From the NCBI GenBank assembly GCA_034436235.1, contig DAOTWB010000237.1, forward strand, positions 1-30,627: a DNA stretch of 30,627 nucleotides, read 5' to 3'. The first letter of the stretch is position 1, and each line of letters starts with the position of its first letter. A program made the translations under genes and the position numbers. The stretch is from CP2-2F sp034436235 (lineage in GTDB: Bacteria > Chloroflexota > Anaerolineae > Aggregatilineales > UBA2796). The notes below the pieces were generated by a model, which ran no database searches, was not told where the DNA came from, and saw nothing but the letters and a program-made list of their open reading frames with translations. Positions 23,108 through 30,166 of the stretch are shown in pieces.

Positions 23108-23900
23108 GCGCCGCTCCTGCCGCCTTGTCCAGTACGTCGCTGTAGAGTTCGCCAAGATATGCGCTCTGCACGGTCTTGTTGGCAGCGATCTCGGCAGGCG
23201 TGCCTTCCGCCAAAACGCTGCCCAGATGCATCACTGTGATGTAATCCGAGACGTTCATGACCAGATTCATGTTGTGTTCCACGATGATGATAGTGCGATC
23301 GGCTTGCGCTCTGATCCGCCCGATGTTCTCGATCATCTCGCGCACCTGTTCAGAAGCGACACCAGCGGTCGGCTCGTCTAAGATCAGCAGCTCAGGCGCG
23401 CCTGCCAGCAAGATCGCTAGTTCCAGCTTGCGCTTGCCGCCGTGTGGCAGCGCGCTGGCGAGCATCGAAGCGACAGGCGTCAAGCCGACCTCATGAATGG
23501 CGCGCATCGCTTCTGCGATGAAAGAATCGTAGCTATAGGCGCGCCGCAGCACGTTGAAGTTCACTTTGCTGCGCGCCTGAACGGCGAGTCGCACGTTCTC
23601 CAGCACGGTCAGGTTTGGAAAGATGTTGGTGATCTGAAACGAGCGTCCAATGCCGATGTGCGCACGCCGATGCAGCGGCAAGTTGGTGATCGGCTGCCCT
23701 TTGAAGATCACCTCGCCGCGCGTCGGCTTATAAATGCCGCTGATCAAGTTCATCAGCGTTGTCTTGCCCGCGCCGTTCGGTCCGATGATCGAATGCACAC
23801 GTCCGCGCTCCACGCGCAAGCTGACGTCGTTCACAGCCACCAGACCGCCGAATTCTTTTCGTAAATGACGGCATTCTAAGATCGGTTCGCCTGTCGCCAT
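23100..23900 (-). CDS. livG: Branched-chain-type ABC transporter ATPase, LivG-like
   Basis: 266 residues. Walker A GPNGAGKTT (Lys46), Q-loop GRSFQITNIFPNLTVLENV typical of LivG, signature-like LPHGGKRKLELA (the usual LSxGxQ is replaced by a form seen in some LivG branches), Walker B LLILDEPTAGV and H-loop IIIVEHNM. The LivG-type C-terminal tail follows (GSVLAEGTPAEIAANKTVQSAYLG). It starts 83 bases after the binding-protein gene, with only a weak ribosome site, and overlaps LivF by eight bases. Confidence 0.93.
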   Translation of the reverse strand: MATGEPILECRHLRKEFGGLVAVNDVSLRVERGRVHSIIGPNGAGKTTLMNLISGIYKPTRGEVIFKGQPITNLPLHRRAHIGIGRSFQITNIFPNLTVLENVRLAVQARSKVNFNVLRRAYSYDSFIAEAMRAIHEVGLTPVASMLASALPHGGKRKLELAILLAGAPELLILDEPTAGVASEQVREMIENIGRIRAQADRTIIIVEHNMNLVMNVSDYITVMHLGSVLAEGTPAEIAANKTVQSAYLGELYSDVLDKAAGAAHE

Positions 23901-23930
23901 AAGCTATTCTTTCACGAATCGTAATTGCAG

Positions 23931-23962
23931 GCACGGCGCAGTTGCCCGCGCCGCGCCCGTGC
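23931..23962 (-). other. Intercistronic hairpin between binding protein and LivG
   Basis: GCACGGCGC (23931-23939) pairs with GCGCCCGTGC (23953-23962), nine pairs with one bulge. No T-run follows on the minus strand. Such stems downstream of binding-protein genes often stabilise the upstream message or lower downstream expression, giving more binding protein than permease. Confidence 0.4.
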
Positions 23963-23983
23963 TATTTTCTCTGAACGTCCGCG

Positions 23984-25213
23984 CTATTTGCAGCGCTCAG
24001 CGTACTGCTCAGGCAAGGCGCACGGCGGCGTCACGAAGTCGGCAGGCACTTCGCGCACCAGCTCGTAGAACTTGAACTCTGGATCGGTTAGGTTGACCAA
24101 GCGCACGATGTAGATCGGCAGCAGCACCTGATGATCAGAAGCGCGCATCACATACTTGCCGCGCGGACCTGCCCATTCCAAGCCTTCCAGCGCCGCGATC
24201 ATCTTCTCAGTGCTGGTATCGCCTTCGGTCGCCTTCAGCGCCGCCACAAGCGCCTGCGCTGTGGCGAAGCCGCACTCTGTGAACAGGTCTGGGAACTCGC
24301 CGTTGTAATCCGCCTTGTGATTCTCGACCAGCCAATCGTTGATCGGATTGTTAGGCAGCGTGTAGTGATAGACCATCGAGCCAATACCGCCGACTTCGCC
24401 TTCCGTTGAGGCTGCTTTGGTGATCGGATTCGAGTTGAAGGACGTGATCAGGATCATCTTATCCAGCACGCCCAGCTCGCCGATTTGCTTGAAGAGCGCC
24501 ACGCTCGTATCGCCCGCCCAGATCGGCTGCAGCGCGTCAGCGCCGCTCGCCAGCACCTGCTGCAACACGGCAGTGAAGTCGGTCGTGTTCAGCGGCGCGT
24601 AAATGGTCTGCGCGATCTCAAGACCGATGCCCTTGTAGGCTGCTTCAGCCGCCACAGCTGAGCTACGACCGAAATCGTAGTCTGCTGCCAAAATCACGAC
24701 CTTCTTGACGCCAGTATCCTTCAACACAGTGGTCAGCGCGAGGAAGTCCTGTGTGGTGTTGCGGCAAGCGCGGAAAGTGTTCGGATGGAAATTCGCGCCT
24801 GTGATAGCAGGCGAAGCGGCTGGTCCTGCCATCAAGATCACGTCCAGATCGGCGGCAACTTGCTGCAATTGCAGCGCCACACCAGAGCTAGGCGCGCCGA
24901 CCAGCACCTCAGCGCCATCTTTCTCGATCAACTCGCGCGCTTGGCTCGCGCCTGTGGCAGGATTGCTCTGCGTATCGCGCACCAACACTTCGAGTGAGCG
25001 CCCTGCCACTTCCATCTTCCCTTCGGTTGCATATTTCAAGCCGAGCATGAAGCCGCGCTCCAGCTCCTTGCCATACTGTTGCAACGCGCCCGTCTGATCG
25101 CTGAGCAAGCCGATGACGAGCTTATCCTGCGCTTGAGCGCCATTTAGCGCGCCTGCGAACGCTGAGAGCGCCAACACGAAAACAATTGAGAAAACGGTCA
25201 CTCGACGAAACAT
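23984..25213 (-). CDS. Periplasmic-type ABC substrate-binding protein, LivK-like
   Basis: 409 residues with a signal peptide (MFRRVTVFSIVFVLALSAFA, probable cleavage in GAQAQ near residue 29) and a peripla_BP_6 (LivK) fold: KLVIGLLSDQTGALQQYGKE, ARELIEKDGAEVLVGAPSS, NTFRACRNTTQDFLALTTVL and VVILAADYDFGRSS. It has no lipobox cysteine, so it would be released unless retained by the envelope, odd for a single-membrane cell. A C-terminal Cys pair (PPCALPEQYAERC) may form a disulfide. The ATG has GGAGGAC seven bases upstream, the strongest ribosome site in the operon. It is the first gene of the transporter operon. Ligand unknown. Confidence 0.92.
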   Translation of the reverse strand: MFRRVTVFSIVFVLALSAFAGALNGAQAQDKLVIGLLSDQTGALQQYGKELERGFMLGLKYATEGKMEVAGRSLEVLVRDTQSNPATGASQARELIEKDGAEVLVGAPSSGVALQLQQVAADLDVILMAGPAASPAITGANFHPNTFRACRNTTQDFLALTTVLKDTGVKKVVILAADYDFGRSSAVAAEAAYKGIGLEIAQTIYAPLNTTDFTAVLQQVLASGADALQPIWAGDTSVALFKQIGELGVLDKMILITSFNSNPITKAASTEGEVGGIGSMVYHYTLPNNPINDWLVENHKADYNGEFPDLFTECGFATAQALVAALKATEGDTSTEKMIAALEGLEWAGPRGKYVMRASDHQVLLPIYIVRLVNLTDPEFKFYELVREVPADFVTPPCALPEQYAERCK

Positions 25214-25235
25214 TTTGAAAGTCCTCCGCGTATTT

Positions 25236-25247
25236 TTGCCAAGGCAA
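25236..25247. promoter_or_regulatory. Short inverted repeat in the binding-protein leader
   Basis: TTGCC-AA-GGCAA lies between the -10 element (25274-25279) and the ribosome site of the binding-protein gene, where a bound repressor could block transcription. The dyad is only 5 bp per arm, so chance is possible. Confidence 0.3.
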
Positions 25248-25273
25248 TCTTTTGGTGAAAATCGCCGCCTTTA

Positions 25274-25279
25274 ACTATA
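25274..25279 (-). promoter_or_regulatory. -10 element of the transporter operon
   Basis: TATAGT on the minus strand (five of six to consensus), about 60 bases before the binding-protein ATG. The -35 at 17-base spacing (TTTTGC) is poor, suggesting an activator or an alternative sigma factor. Confidence 0.45.
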
Positions 25280-25351
25280 CCACTTTTCAGCGTAGCGCAA
25301 AATTTCATGAGCGTTTTTGACCGCTTTTGATCGTGAGAAACGCGCGAAGCG

Positions 25352-25380
25352 TTAGCGATTCACATCGCGCCTGTTATACA
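25352..25380 (+). promoter_or_regulatory. Possible promoter of the membrane-anchored repeat protein
   Basis: TTAGCG (25352-25357), a 17-base spacer and TATACA (25375-25380), about 45 bases before the GTG start. The -10 is fair and the -35 weak. Confidence 0.35.
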
Positions 25381-25424
25381 ATATGTTGGATGCTTTTGGC
25401 GGTCAGGAAGGATGCTGATCGAGC

Positions 25425-26354
25425 GTGTCTGGCTCAAACGAACTCGAATTTTTCTCGCAGCTGTTCTCGCAGGCGCCTTGGCTGCCCATCTCAGTGCTGT
25501 TTTTCGGCGGCTTGTATTTATTTCTGATGACGATCATCTTTCGGCGCGCCGCTGAACGCCGTCGCAAAGCGCGCATGGCGCTCGGCGAAGTGCCAAGCGC
25601 GCAGCCTGCGTCGCTCAACGTCGCGCCCGTCGTCTCGCGCCTCAGCCGCTTTGTGCAAGCCTCGCGCCTGCCCGAACCTGACCTCGATCTGCTGGTGAGC
25701 GGCGCGAGCGCGCCCAGTGCGCCAAGCGCCGTGAGCCTCACGCCATTGCCTGAAGCCGCTGTAGCGCCTGCGATGCCGTCGCCTGTCATTCCTTACGAAG
25801 AGAGTATGCCGATGTCTGAGACCATCTACACAGAGCCTGTCAGCCTGCCTGAGGACGCCGTTGAAGTGATGCGCATATGGCGCGACGTTGGCGACGGCAG
25901 CTTAATCATCCAAATTGGCGGTCAATTTTACCGTCACAGCGCCGCTATCAGCAATCCTGAGCAGAAGCGTCGTTTTGAAGCCGTTGTGCGCACGCTCAGC
26001 GCCATGATCAACGCGCCGAGCGCCGAGCCGCGCAAGCCGCTGAGCGCCGTCAGCAGTCCACCTGTCAGCGCGCCCGTCGTCGAGCCGCCTAAACGCGGTC
26101 TGTTCAGCAGAGCCAAGCCTGCTGAGCCGCAGCCTCAGGTCAGCATCGCCGATCAAATCGAGGAATTCTTACAGGCGCGCTTGCTGTCTTCGCCGCAGTT
26201 CTCCACGCGCAGCATTCACGTGCGCCCGACGCCTGATCACGGCGTGCGCATCGAAGTGGACGGTCATTTCTACGATACTGTCGCCGAGGTGATCGATCCT
26301 GACGTGCGCGAGTTCTTGACGACCATCATGCGCGAGTGGGAAGCGCGCCACTAG
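25425..26354 (+). CDS. Membrane-anchored protein with a duplicated small module
   Basis: 309 residues; no named family recognised. GTG 25425 is the only start after an in-frame stop at 25416, with AGGAAGG thirteen bases upstream. Residues 16-38 form one membrane segment (APWLPISVLFFGGLYLFLMT), followed by Arg/Lys residues, so the rest is probably cytoplasmic. A Pro/Ala/Ser-rich linker (about 50-140) leads to module 1 (about 145-195, SLIIQIGGQFYRHSAAISNP), a second Pro-rich linker, and module 2 (about 245-309, GVRIEVDGHFYDTVAEVIDP). Both modules share the pattern I-x-G-x-F-Y, then I-x-(N/D)-P and an amphipathic helix. It may be a scaffold. Its stop overlaps that of the GH13 gene in CTAG. Confidence 0.75.
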   Translation: MSGSNELEFFSQLFSQAPWLPISVLFFGGLYLFLMTIIFRRAAERRRKARMALGEVPSAQPASLNVAPVVSRLSRFVQASRLPEPDLDLLVSGASAPSAPSAVSLTPLPEAAVAPAMPSPVIPYEESMPMSETIYTEPVSLPEDAVEVMRIWRDVGDGSLIIQIGGQFYRHSAAISNPEQKRRFEAVVRTLSAMINAPSAEPRKPLSAVSSPPVSAPVVEPPKRGLFSRAKPAEPQPQVSIADQIEEFLQARLLSSPQFSTRSIHVRPTPDHGVRIEVDGHFYDTVAEVIDPDVREFLTTIMREWEARH

Positions 26355-27985
26355 CCCAGCGCGACCAAGCATCCTTCGTTTGCGCGCAAAGTCAGTTCGC
26401 GCTCAGTCCGTCCGTTGCGATCCATGTGCGTCGAGATCAAGATGCGACCGCCGCTCGGCAGCTGTAAGCTGAGCGCTTGATCAGTGAAATTCAGCGCCAC
26501 AACCAGACGCTCAGCGCCTGTAGCGCGATAGTAGGCATAGCAACCTTGTGGCGCGCCTTCCAGCGTCCGATAGCTGCCTTGTTGCAACGTGCGGCTGTTC
26601 TGGCGCAAGCGCAGCAAGTGCCGCACGAAGTTGAGCATTGAGCGCGGCGCTGCCAACTGCGCTGCCACGTTGCGCGTCTTGTAATCAGGATTGACGGGCA
26701 GCCAAGCCTGCACGCCTTCAGGACAAAAACCTGCATTCGGCGAGTCATCCCACTGCATCGGCGTGCGCGCAGGATCGCGACCGAGCGACGGATCATTTTT
26801 TCCCCACGGATCGCGAATTTGATCAGGCGTGAAGACGCCATTCACCATGCCGATCTCATCGCCATAGTACATGGTCGGCGTGCCGCGCAAGGTCAGCAAG
26901 AGCAAGGTCGCCACGCGCGCTTGCGGCTCGCCCAAACGGCTGGCAAGCCGCGTCTCATCATGATTGCCCAGCACATAATTGCCCCAGGCGCCGCGCGGCA
27001 AGACGCTCTCCATGCCTTCGACGGCGCTGCGCACGATCTCAGGCTGCCATGGCGCGCCGACTAGCGAGAAATTATACGGCATGTGTAGCTCGTCCAGCTG
27101 CGCGCCGTAATATTTCGCCCATTCTTGCCAATCAAAGACGTGAATCTCGCCGATGGCGAAGCGCGGCTGCTCAGGCGTGCTGTACGAGTCGATCAGACGC
27201 CGATAGGCGCGGAACACTTCATGACAATCAGGATGTCCCTTATCGTACAAATGCAGCTGCGAGTCGTACTCGCCGAGCGCGCGCGCTACTACAGGACGCG
27301 ACGCCGTGTTAGGCGGATTATCGCGCAGCTCAGGGTCTTTCAGAATCCAGTGCGCGGCGTCCACGCGGAAGCCGTCCACGCCGCGCTCCAACCAGAAGCG
27401 CGCCACGTCCAACATCGCCTCGCGCACCTCAGGATTGCGCCAATTCAGATCAGGCTGATGTTTGGTGAACGAGTGGTAGTAGTACTGCTGCGTCGCAGCG
27501 TCCCATTCCCAGCCGCTGCCGCCGAAAGCGCTCTGCCAATTGTTTGGCGGCGCGCCATCGGCTTTGGCGTCCGCCCACATGAACCAATCGCGCTTGGCGC
27601 TCTGCCGCGAGCGACGCGCCTCGATGAACCACGGATGCTGATCGGATGTGTAAGTGACCACTAAATCCACAATCAAGCGCATACGGCGCGCATGGACTTC
27701 GCGCAATAACCTATCAAAAGTCTCTAACGTGCCTAAACGCGGATCGACCGCTTTGAAGTCCGTGATATCATAGCCGAAGTCTGCGTCAGGCGATGGATAG
27801 AACGGCGAGAGCCAGATCGCGTCCACGCCGAGCGTCTCGCTCAGATAATCGAGTCGGCGCAGCACGCCTTCAAGGTCGCCAATGCCGTCGCCATTGGTAT
27901 CTTGAAAGCTGCGCGGATAGACTTGATAGATGACAGCTTGCTGCCACCAGAGTTGATCAGGTGCATCGAACATGGAAATACTCAT
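26351..27985 (-). CDS. GH13 alpha-glucosidase-type hydrolase with altered region I
   Basis: 544 residues from the ATG at 27985 (GAGAG four bases upstream; GTG 28018 is an alternative). The fold is a GH13 barrel of the oligo-1,6-glucosidase/trehalose-synthase type: AVIYQVYPRSFQDTNGDGIGDL, then IWLSPFYPSP. The catalytic residues are intact: nucleophile Asp209 (GFRVDAAHW), acid/base Glu280 (AIGEIHVF) and His342-Asp343 (GNHDE). Conserved region I, normally D-x-V-x-N-H-T-S-D, reads DLVVTYTSD, so Asn and His are Thr111 and Tyr112. The His normally contacts the -1 sugar, so specificity or activity may differ. No signal peptide; it probably acts on small alpha-glucosides in the cytoplasm. Confidence 0.92.
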   Translation of the reverse strand: MSISMFDAPDQLWWQQAVIYQVYPRSFQDTNGDGIGDLEGVLRRLDYLSETLGVDAIWLSPFYPSPDADFGYDITDFKAVDPRLGTLETFDRLLREVHARRMRLIVDLVVTYTSDQHPWFIEARRSRQSAKRDWFMWADAKADGAPPNNWQSAFGGSGWEWDAATQQYYYHSFTKHQPDLNWRNPEVREAMLDVARFWLERGVDGFRVDAAHWILKDPELRDNPPNTASRPVVARALGEYDSQLHLYDKGHPDCHEVFRAYRRLIDSYSTPEQPRFAIGEIHVFDWQEWAKYYGAQLDELHMPYNFSLVGAPWQPEIVRSAVEGMESVLPRGAWGNYVLGNHDETRLASRLGEPQARVATLLLLTLRGTPTMYYGDEIGMVNGVFTPDQIRDPWGKNDPSLGRDPARTPMQWDDSPNAGFCPEGVQAWLPVNPDYKTRNVAAQLAAPRSMLNFVRHLLRLRQNSRTLQQGSYRTLEGAPQGCYAYYRATGAERLVVALNFTDQALSLQLPSGGRILISTHMDRNGRTERELTLRANEGCLVALG

Positions 27986-28039
27986 TTCGCTCTCTAGAAT
28001 TGCCGACCATTCTACCACGCCTGAGCGAGGACTTTCGTC

Positions 28040-28615
28040 ATGCCCGACCGATTGATCGTCGCTATCTCAGGCGCCAGCGGCGCGATCTACGGCATTCGCC
28101 TGCTCGAAGTGCTGGCTCAGAGCGACGCCATCGAGACGCACCTGATCATCAGTCCATCGGCGCGCGCGACCATCGTCCAAGAGACGGCGTGGACAGTCCG
28201 CCAAGTGGAAGCGCTCGCCGATGTCGTCCACAAGCCTGAAGATATCGGCGCCAGCATCGCCAGCGGCAGCTTCCAGACGCGCGGCATGATCGTCGCGCCG
28301 TGCAGCGTGAAGCTGCTCTCAGCGGTCGCCAATAGCTACAACGCTGATCTATTGGCGCGCGCAGCGGACGTGCAGTTGAAAGAAGGGCGTCCGCTGCTGC
28401 TGCTGCTGCGCGAGACGCCACTGCACATCGGTCACTTGCGCCTGTGCGTGCAAGCCGCCGAAAACGGCGCGATCATCATGCCGCCTGTGCCAGCTTTCTA
28501 CAGCCTGCCCAAGACAGTGGACGACATTGTCAATCACACGGTCGGCAGAGCTTTGGCGCGCATTGGCATTCAAAACGACCTGTATTTTGAGTGGCTTGGC
28601 ATGGGCAGGCGCTGA
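28040..28615 (+). CDS. ubiX: UbiX/Pad1-family flavin prenyltransferase
   Basis: 191 residues, the usual UbiX length. The N-terminus (LIVAISGASGAIYGIRLLEVL) is the FMN-binding Rossmann start. VAPCSVKLLSAVANSYNADLLARAADVQLKEGRPLLLLLRETPLHIGHL contains the conserved K-E-x-R-P-L and R-E-T-P-L residues that bind the dimethylallyl phosphate, and PPVPAFYSLPKTVDDIVNHTVGR closes the site. UbiX makes prenylated FMN for UbiD-type decarboxylases. No ubiD is in the window. GAGG precedes the ATG. It is divergent from the GH13 gene, 54 bases apart. Confidence 0.94.
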   Translation: MPDRLIVAISGASGAIYGIRLLEVLAQSDAIETHLIISPSARATIVQETAWTVRQVEALADVVHKPEDIGASIASGSFQTRGMIVAPCSVKLLSAVANSYNADLLARAADVQLKEGRPLLLLLRETPLHIGHLRLCVQAAENGAIIMPPVPAFYSLPKTVDDIVNHTVGRALARIGIQNDLYFEWLGMGRR

Positions 28616-28669
28616 TCTGCGCACACACGCTCACGACGCTCGGTCAAATTGAGAGGTATCTTGAATAGT

Positions 28670-29242
28670 ATGACGAGAATACAGCGCTTAGGCATTCTGA
28701 TGCTGTTGTGCGCGCTCTTCATGAGCGCATGGCGATACGCGCGAGCGCAAGATAGCGGCGCTAATCCTGCCCAGAAGTGCGGACGCACACTGGCGAACTT
28801 ATATCGGCTTGTGCAAGGCAGCTATCTGCAGACGGACGTTCCGTTCAAGCCTGTGGCGAAGGCGACTGACCTGAATTACTGTCAAGCGCTGGAGCGCGAA
28901 CTCAATCTCTATCTTGAGCGCGTCATCTTCGCCGAGACAAATGCTGAGATCATCGAAGGGCGCTCTGAGAATGCGTTCGCCTTTCTAGACCTCGCTGCGC
29001 AGCGCTACGTCGGCACGATGCCGCGCGGCACGCGCTTCCGAGCGTTGGCGCGCAACAACTTGCCCGGCTCGCGCATGATGTTCGTTAAGGGCGAAAATTT
29101 CAGCGTGTTTGTGGATTACACTTTCACCACGCTCAGCCGCGACGCGTTTGAGAGCTTGGTCGGCTTTCAGGAATATGACGGCGATATCACGCCGCTGTGC
29201 GCCGCCGATTGGTGCATCGCGCCAACCGCGCCGCCGCGCTAA
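28670..29242 (+). CDS. Small secreted protein of unknown function with four cysteines
   Basis: 190 residues from ATG 28670 (GAGAGG thirteen bases upstream; TTG 28661 is a possible alternative with better spacing). Signal peptide MTRIQRLGILMLLCALFMSA, cleavage probably after ARA near residue 27. The mature part has four cysteines, in AQKCGR, LNYCQA and, paired, PLCAADWC near the end, enough for two disulfides. A helical middle (ALERELNLYLERVIFAETNAEIIEG) is followed by a beta-rich C-terminal half. No family recognised. Its TAA stop overlaps the bactofilin TAG stop in CTAA. Confidence 0.7.
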   Translation: MTRIQRLGILMLLCALFMSAWRYARAQDSGANPAQKCGRTLANLYRLVQGSYLQTDVPFKPVAKATDLNYCQALERELNLYLERVIFAETNAEIIEGRSENAFAFLDLAAQRYVGTMPRGTRFRALARNNLPGSRMMFVKGENFSVFVDYTFTTLSRDAFESLVGFQEYDGDITPLCAADWCIAPTAPPR

Positions 29243-29802
29243 TCTTCGCGGCTGGGACGGTCGTCGTCCATCAGCTCCGCTTCAATGGCGTCGCGCGCGT
29301 CTTCGCGGTCAGGCGCGGTCAGGCTCACTTCAGGCGATGGCAGCGCGATTCCGCCGAAGCCTTGCTCAAGGGCAGGATGATTGATCATGTTGATCTTGCC
29401 CTCGATGAAAGCGCCTTCTTCGGTCACCAAAAAGTTGGTGGTGATATCGCCCCAGACTCGCCCTGTGCGCGCGAGATGCACCTTGTAGCCGCTGACGTCG
29501 CCGCGCACGGCGCCTGCGATGCGAATCTCGCTCTTCGCCTGCACGTTAGCGTGGACGCGCGCCGTCTCGCCGATGAGCAGGTTGCCGTCCACTTGCACGT
29601 CGCCTTCAAACTGACCGTCAATGCGCACGTTGGCGCGGCTCTTGATCTCGCCTTTGAAGGCGGTGTTGGCGCCTAGCACGGTCTCAAAGCCGACGGTCGG
29701 GCGCGTTGGTGGCGGCGCAGCAGGCGGCGGCGCCGGCGGCGGATTGGGCGGTGTTGGCGCGCCGCTCGGTTGCGGCGTGGATGGTTTACGTCCTCCGAAC
29801 AT
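29239..29802 (-). CDS. Bactofilin-family cytoskeletal protein
   Basis: 187 residues from the ATG at 29802, with GGGAG about nine bases upstream; the longer frame to 29949 is not supported. A Pro-rich N-terminal tail (PPNPPPAPPPAAPPP) is followed by the bactofilin (DUF583) right-handed beta-helix of about 100 residues: short G-x-(I/V) repeats such as NVRIDGQFEGDVQVDGNLLIG, EIRIAGAVRGDVSG and GRVWGDITTNFLVTEEGAFIEGKI. The C-terminal tail is acidic. Bactofilins self-assemble without nucleotide into filaments or sheets that scaffold wall enzymes or polar structures. It stands alone next to a tRNA gene, without the M23 peptidase often found with bactofilins. Confidence 0.92.
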   Translation of the reverse strand: MFGGRKPSTPQPSGAPTPPNPPPAPPPAAPPPTRPTVGFETVLGANTAFKGEIKSRANVRIDGQFEGDVQVDGNLLIGETARVHANVQAKSEIRIAGAVRGDVSGYKVHLARTGRVWGDITTNFLVTEEGAFIEGKINMINHPALEQGFGGIALPSPEVSLTAPDREDARDAIEAELMDDDRPSRED

Positions 29803-29920
29803 CACATAGCTCTCCCACACAACGCGATCTGTTCTAGCTGTTTCAGCCATACGGCGTGCATCGCTCTCATCACACTCTGAACGGTTTGAAAGGAAGCGGT
29901 ACGCGCCGCTTGCCTCAGAG

Positions 29921-29948
29921 AGTATAGCGTGCCGTTTTTGAATGTCCA
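29921..29948 (-). promoter_or_regulatory. Promoter of the bactofilin gene
   Basis: On the minus strand, TGGACA (29948-29943), a 16-base spacer and TATACT (29926-29921). It would give a 5' leader of about 110 bases before the ATG at 29802. Confidence 0.6.
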
Positions 29949-29968
29949 ATCTTCTCGCAGATCGCGCC

Positions 29969-29997
29969 TTGACATTTTGAGCGGCGCTTGATAGGAT
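29969..29997 (+). promoter_or_regulatory. Promoter of the tRNA-Asn gene
   Basis: A perfect -35 TTGACA (29969-29974), a 17-base spacer and TAGGAT (29992-29997). Transcription would start about five bases before the mature tRNA. The bactofilin promoter lies just upstream on the other strand. Confidence 0.75.
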
Positions 29998-30008
29998 TTG
30001 CAGCGTCT

Positions 30009-30080
30009 TCCGGAGTAGCTCAATGGCAGAGCGGGCGGCTGTTAACCGCTAGGTTGTAGGTTCGAGTCCTACCTCCGGAG
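30009..30080 (+). tRNA. tRNA-Asn (anticodon GTT)
   Basis: A complete 72-base cloverleaf: acceptor TCCGGAG/CTCCGGA, D-stem GCTC/GAGC, anticodon stem GGCGG/CCGCT with loop CTGTTAA (anticodon GTT), T-arm GTAGG-TTCGAGT-CCTAC and discriminator G. CCA is not encoded (CTG follows), so it must be added by the CCA enzyme. A near-consensus promoter precedes it and a hairpin with T-run follows. Confidence 0.97.
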
Positions 30081-30094
30081 CTGCCCGAGAGAAT

Positions 30095-30117
30095 GCCTGC
30101 GCCTGTGCAGGCGTTTT
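30095..30117 (+). terminator. Intrinsic terminator after tRNA-Asn
   Basis: GCCTGC (30095-30100) pairs with GCAGGC (30107-30112) around a 6-base loop, followed by GTTTT. It lies 14 bases after the tRNA. Confidence 0.6.
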
Positions 30118-30144
30118 GCGTTTATATGCGGTAGACTGTATATG
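30116..30144 (+). promoter_or_regulatory. Possible promoter of the second Uma2 gene
   Basis: TTGCGT (30116-30121), a 17-base spacer and TATATG (30139-30144), 22 bases before the ATG. Both boxes match moderately. Confidence 0.4.
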
Positions 30145-30166
30145 AGTCTTCAAGCTGAGGTGCGCG

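Noticed and set aside
27645..27675. Frameshift or error causing the Thr-Tyr change in GH13 region I
   Set aside because: The frame is continuous and flanking residues (IVDLV before, TSDQHPWF after) are normal, so no indel is needed. A base-calling error over two adjacent codons is possible but unlikely.
29803..29949. N-terminal extension of bactofilin
   Set aside because: It has no ribosome site, would cross the mapped promoter (29921-29948), and the residues before MFGGRKP lack bactofilin character.
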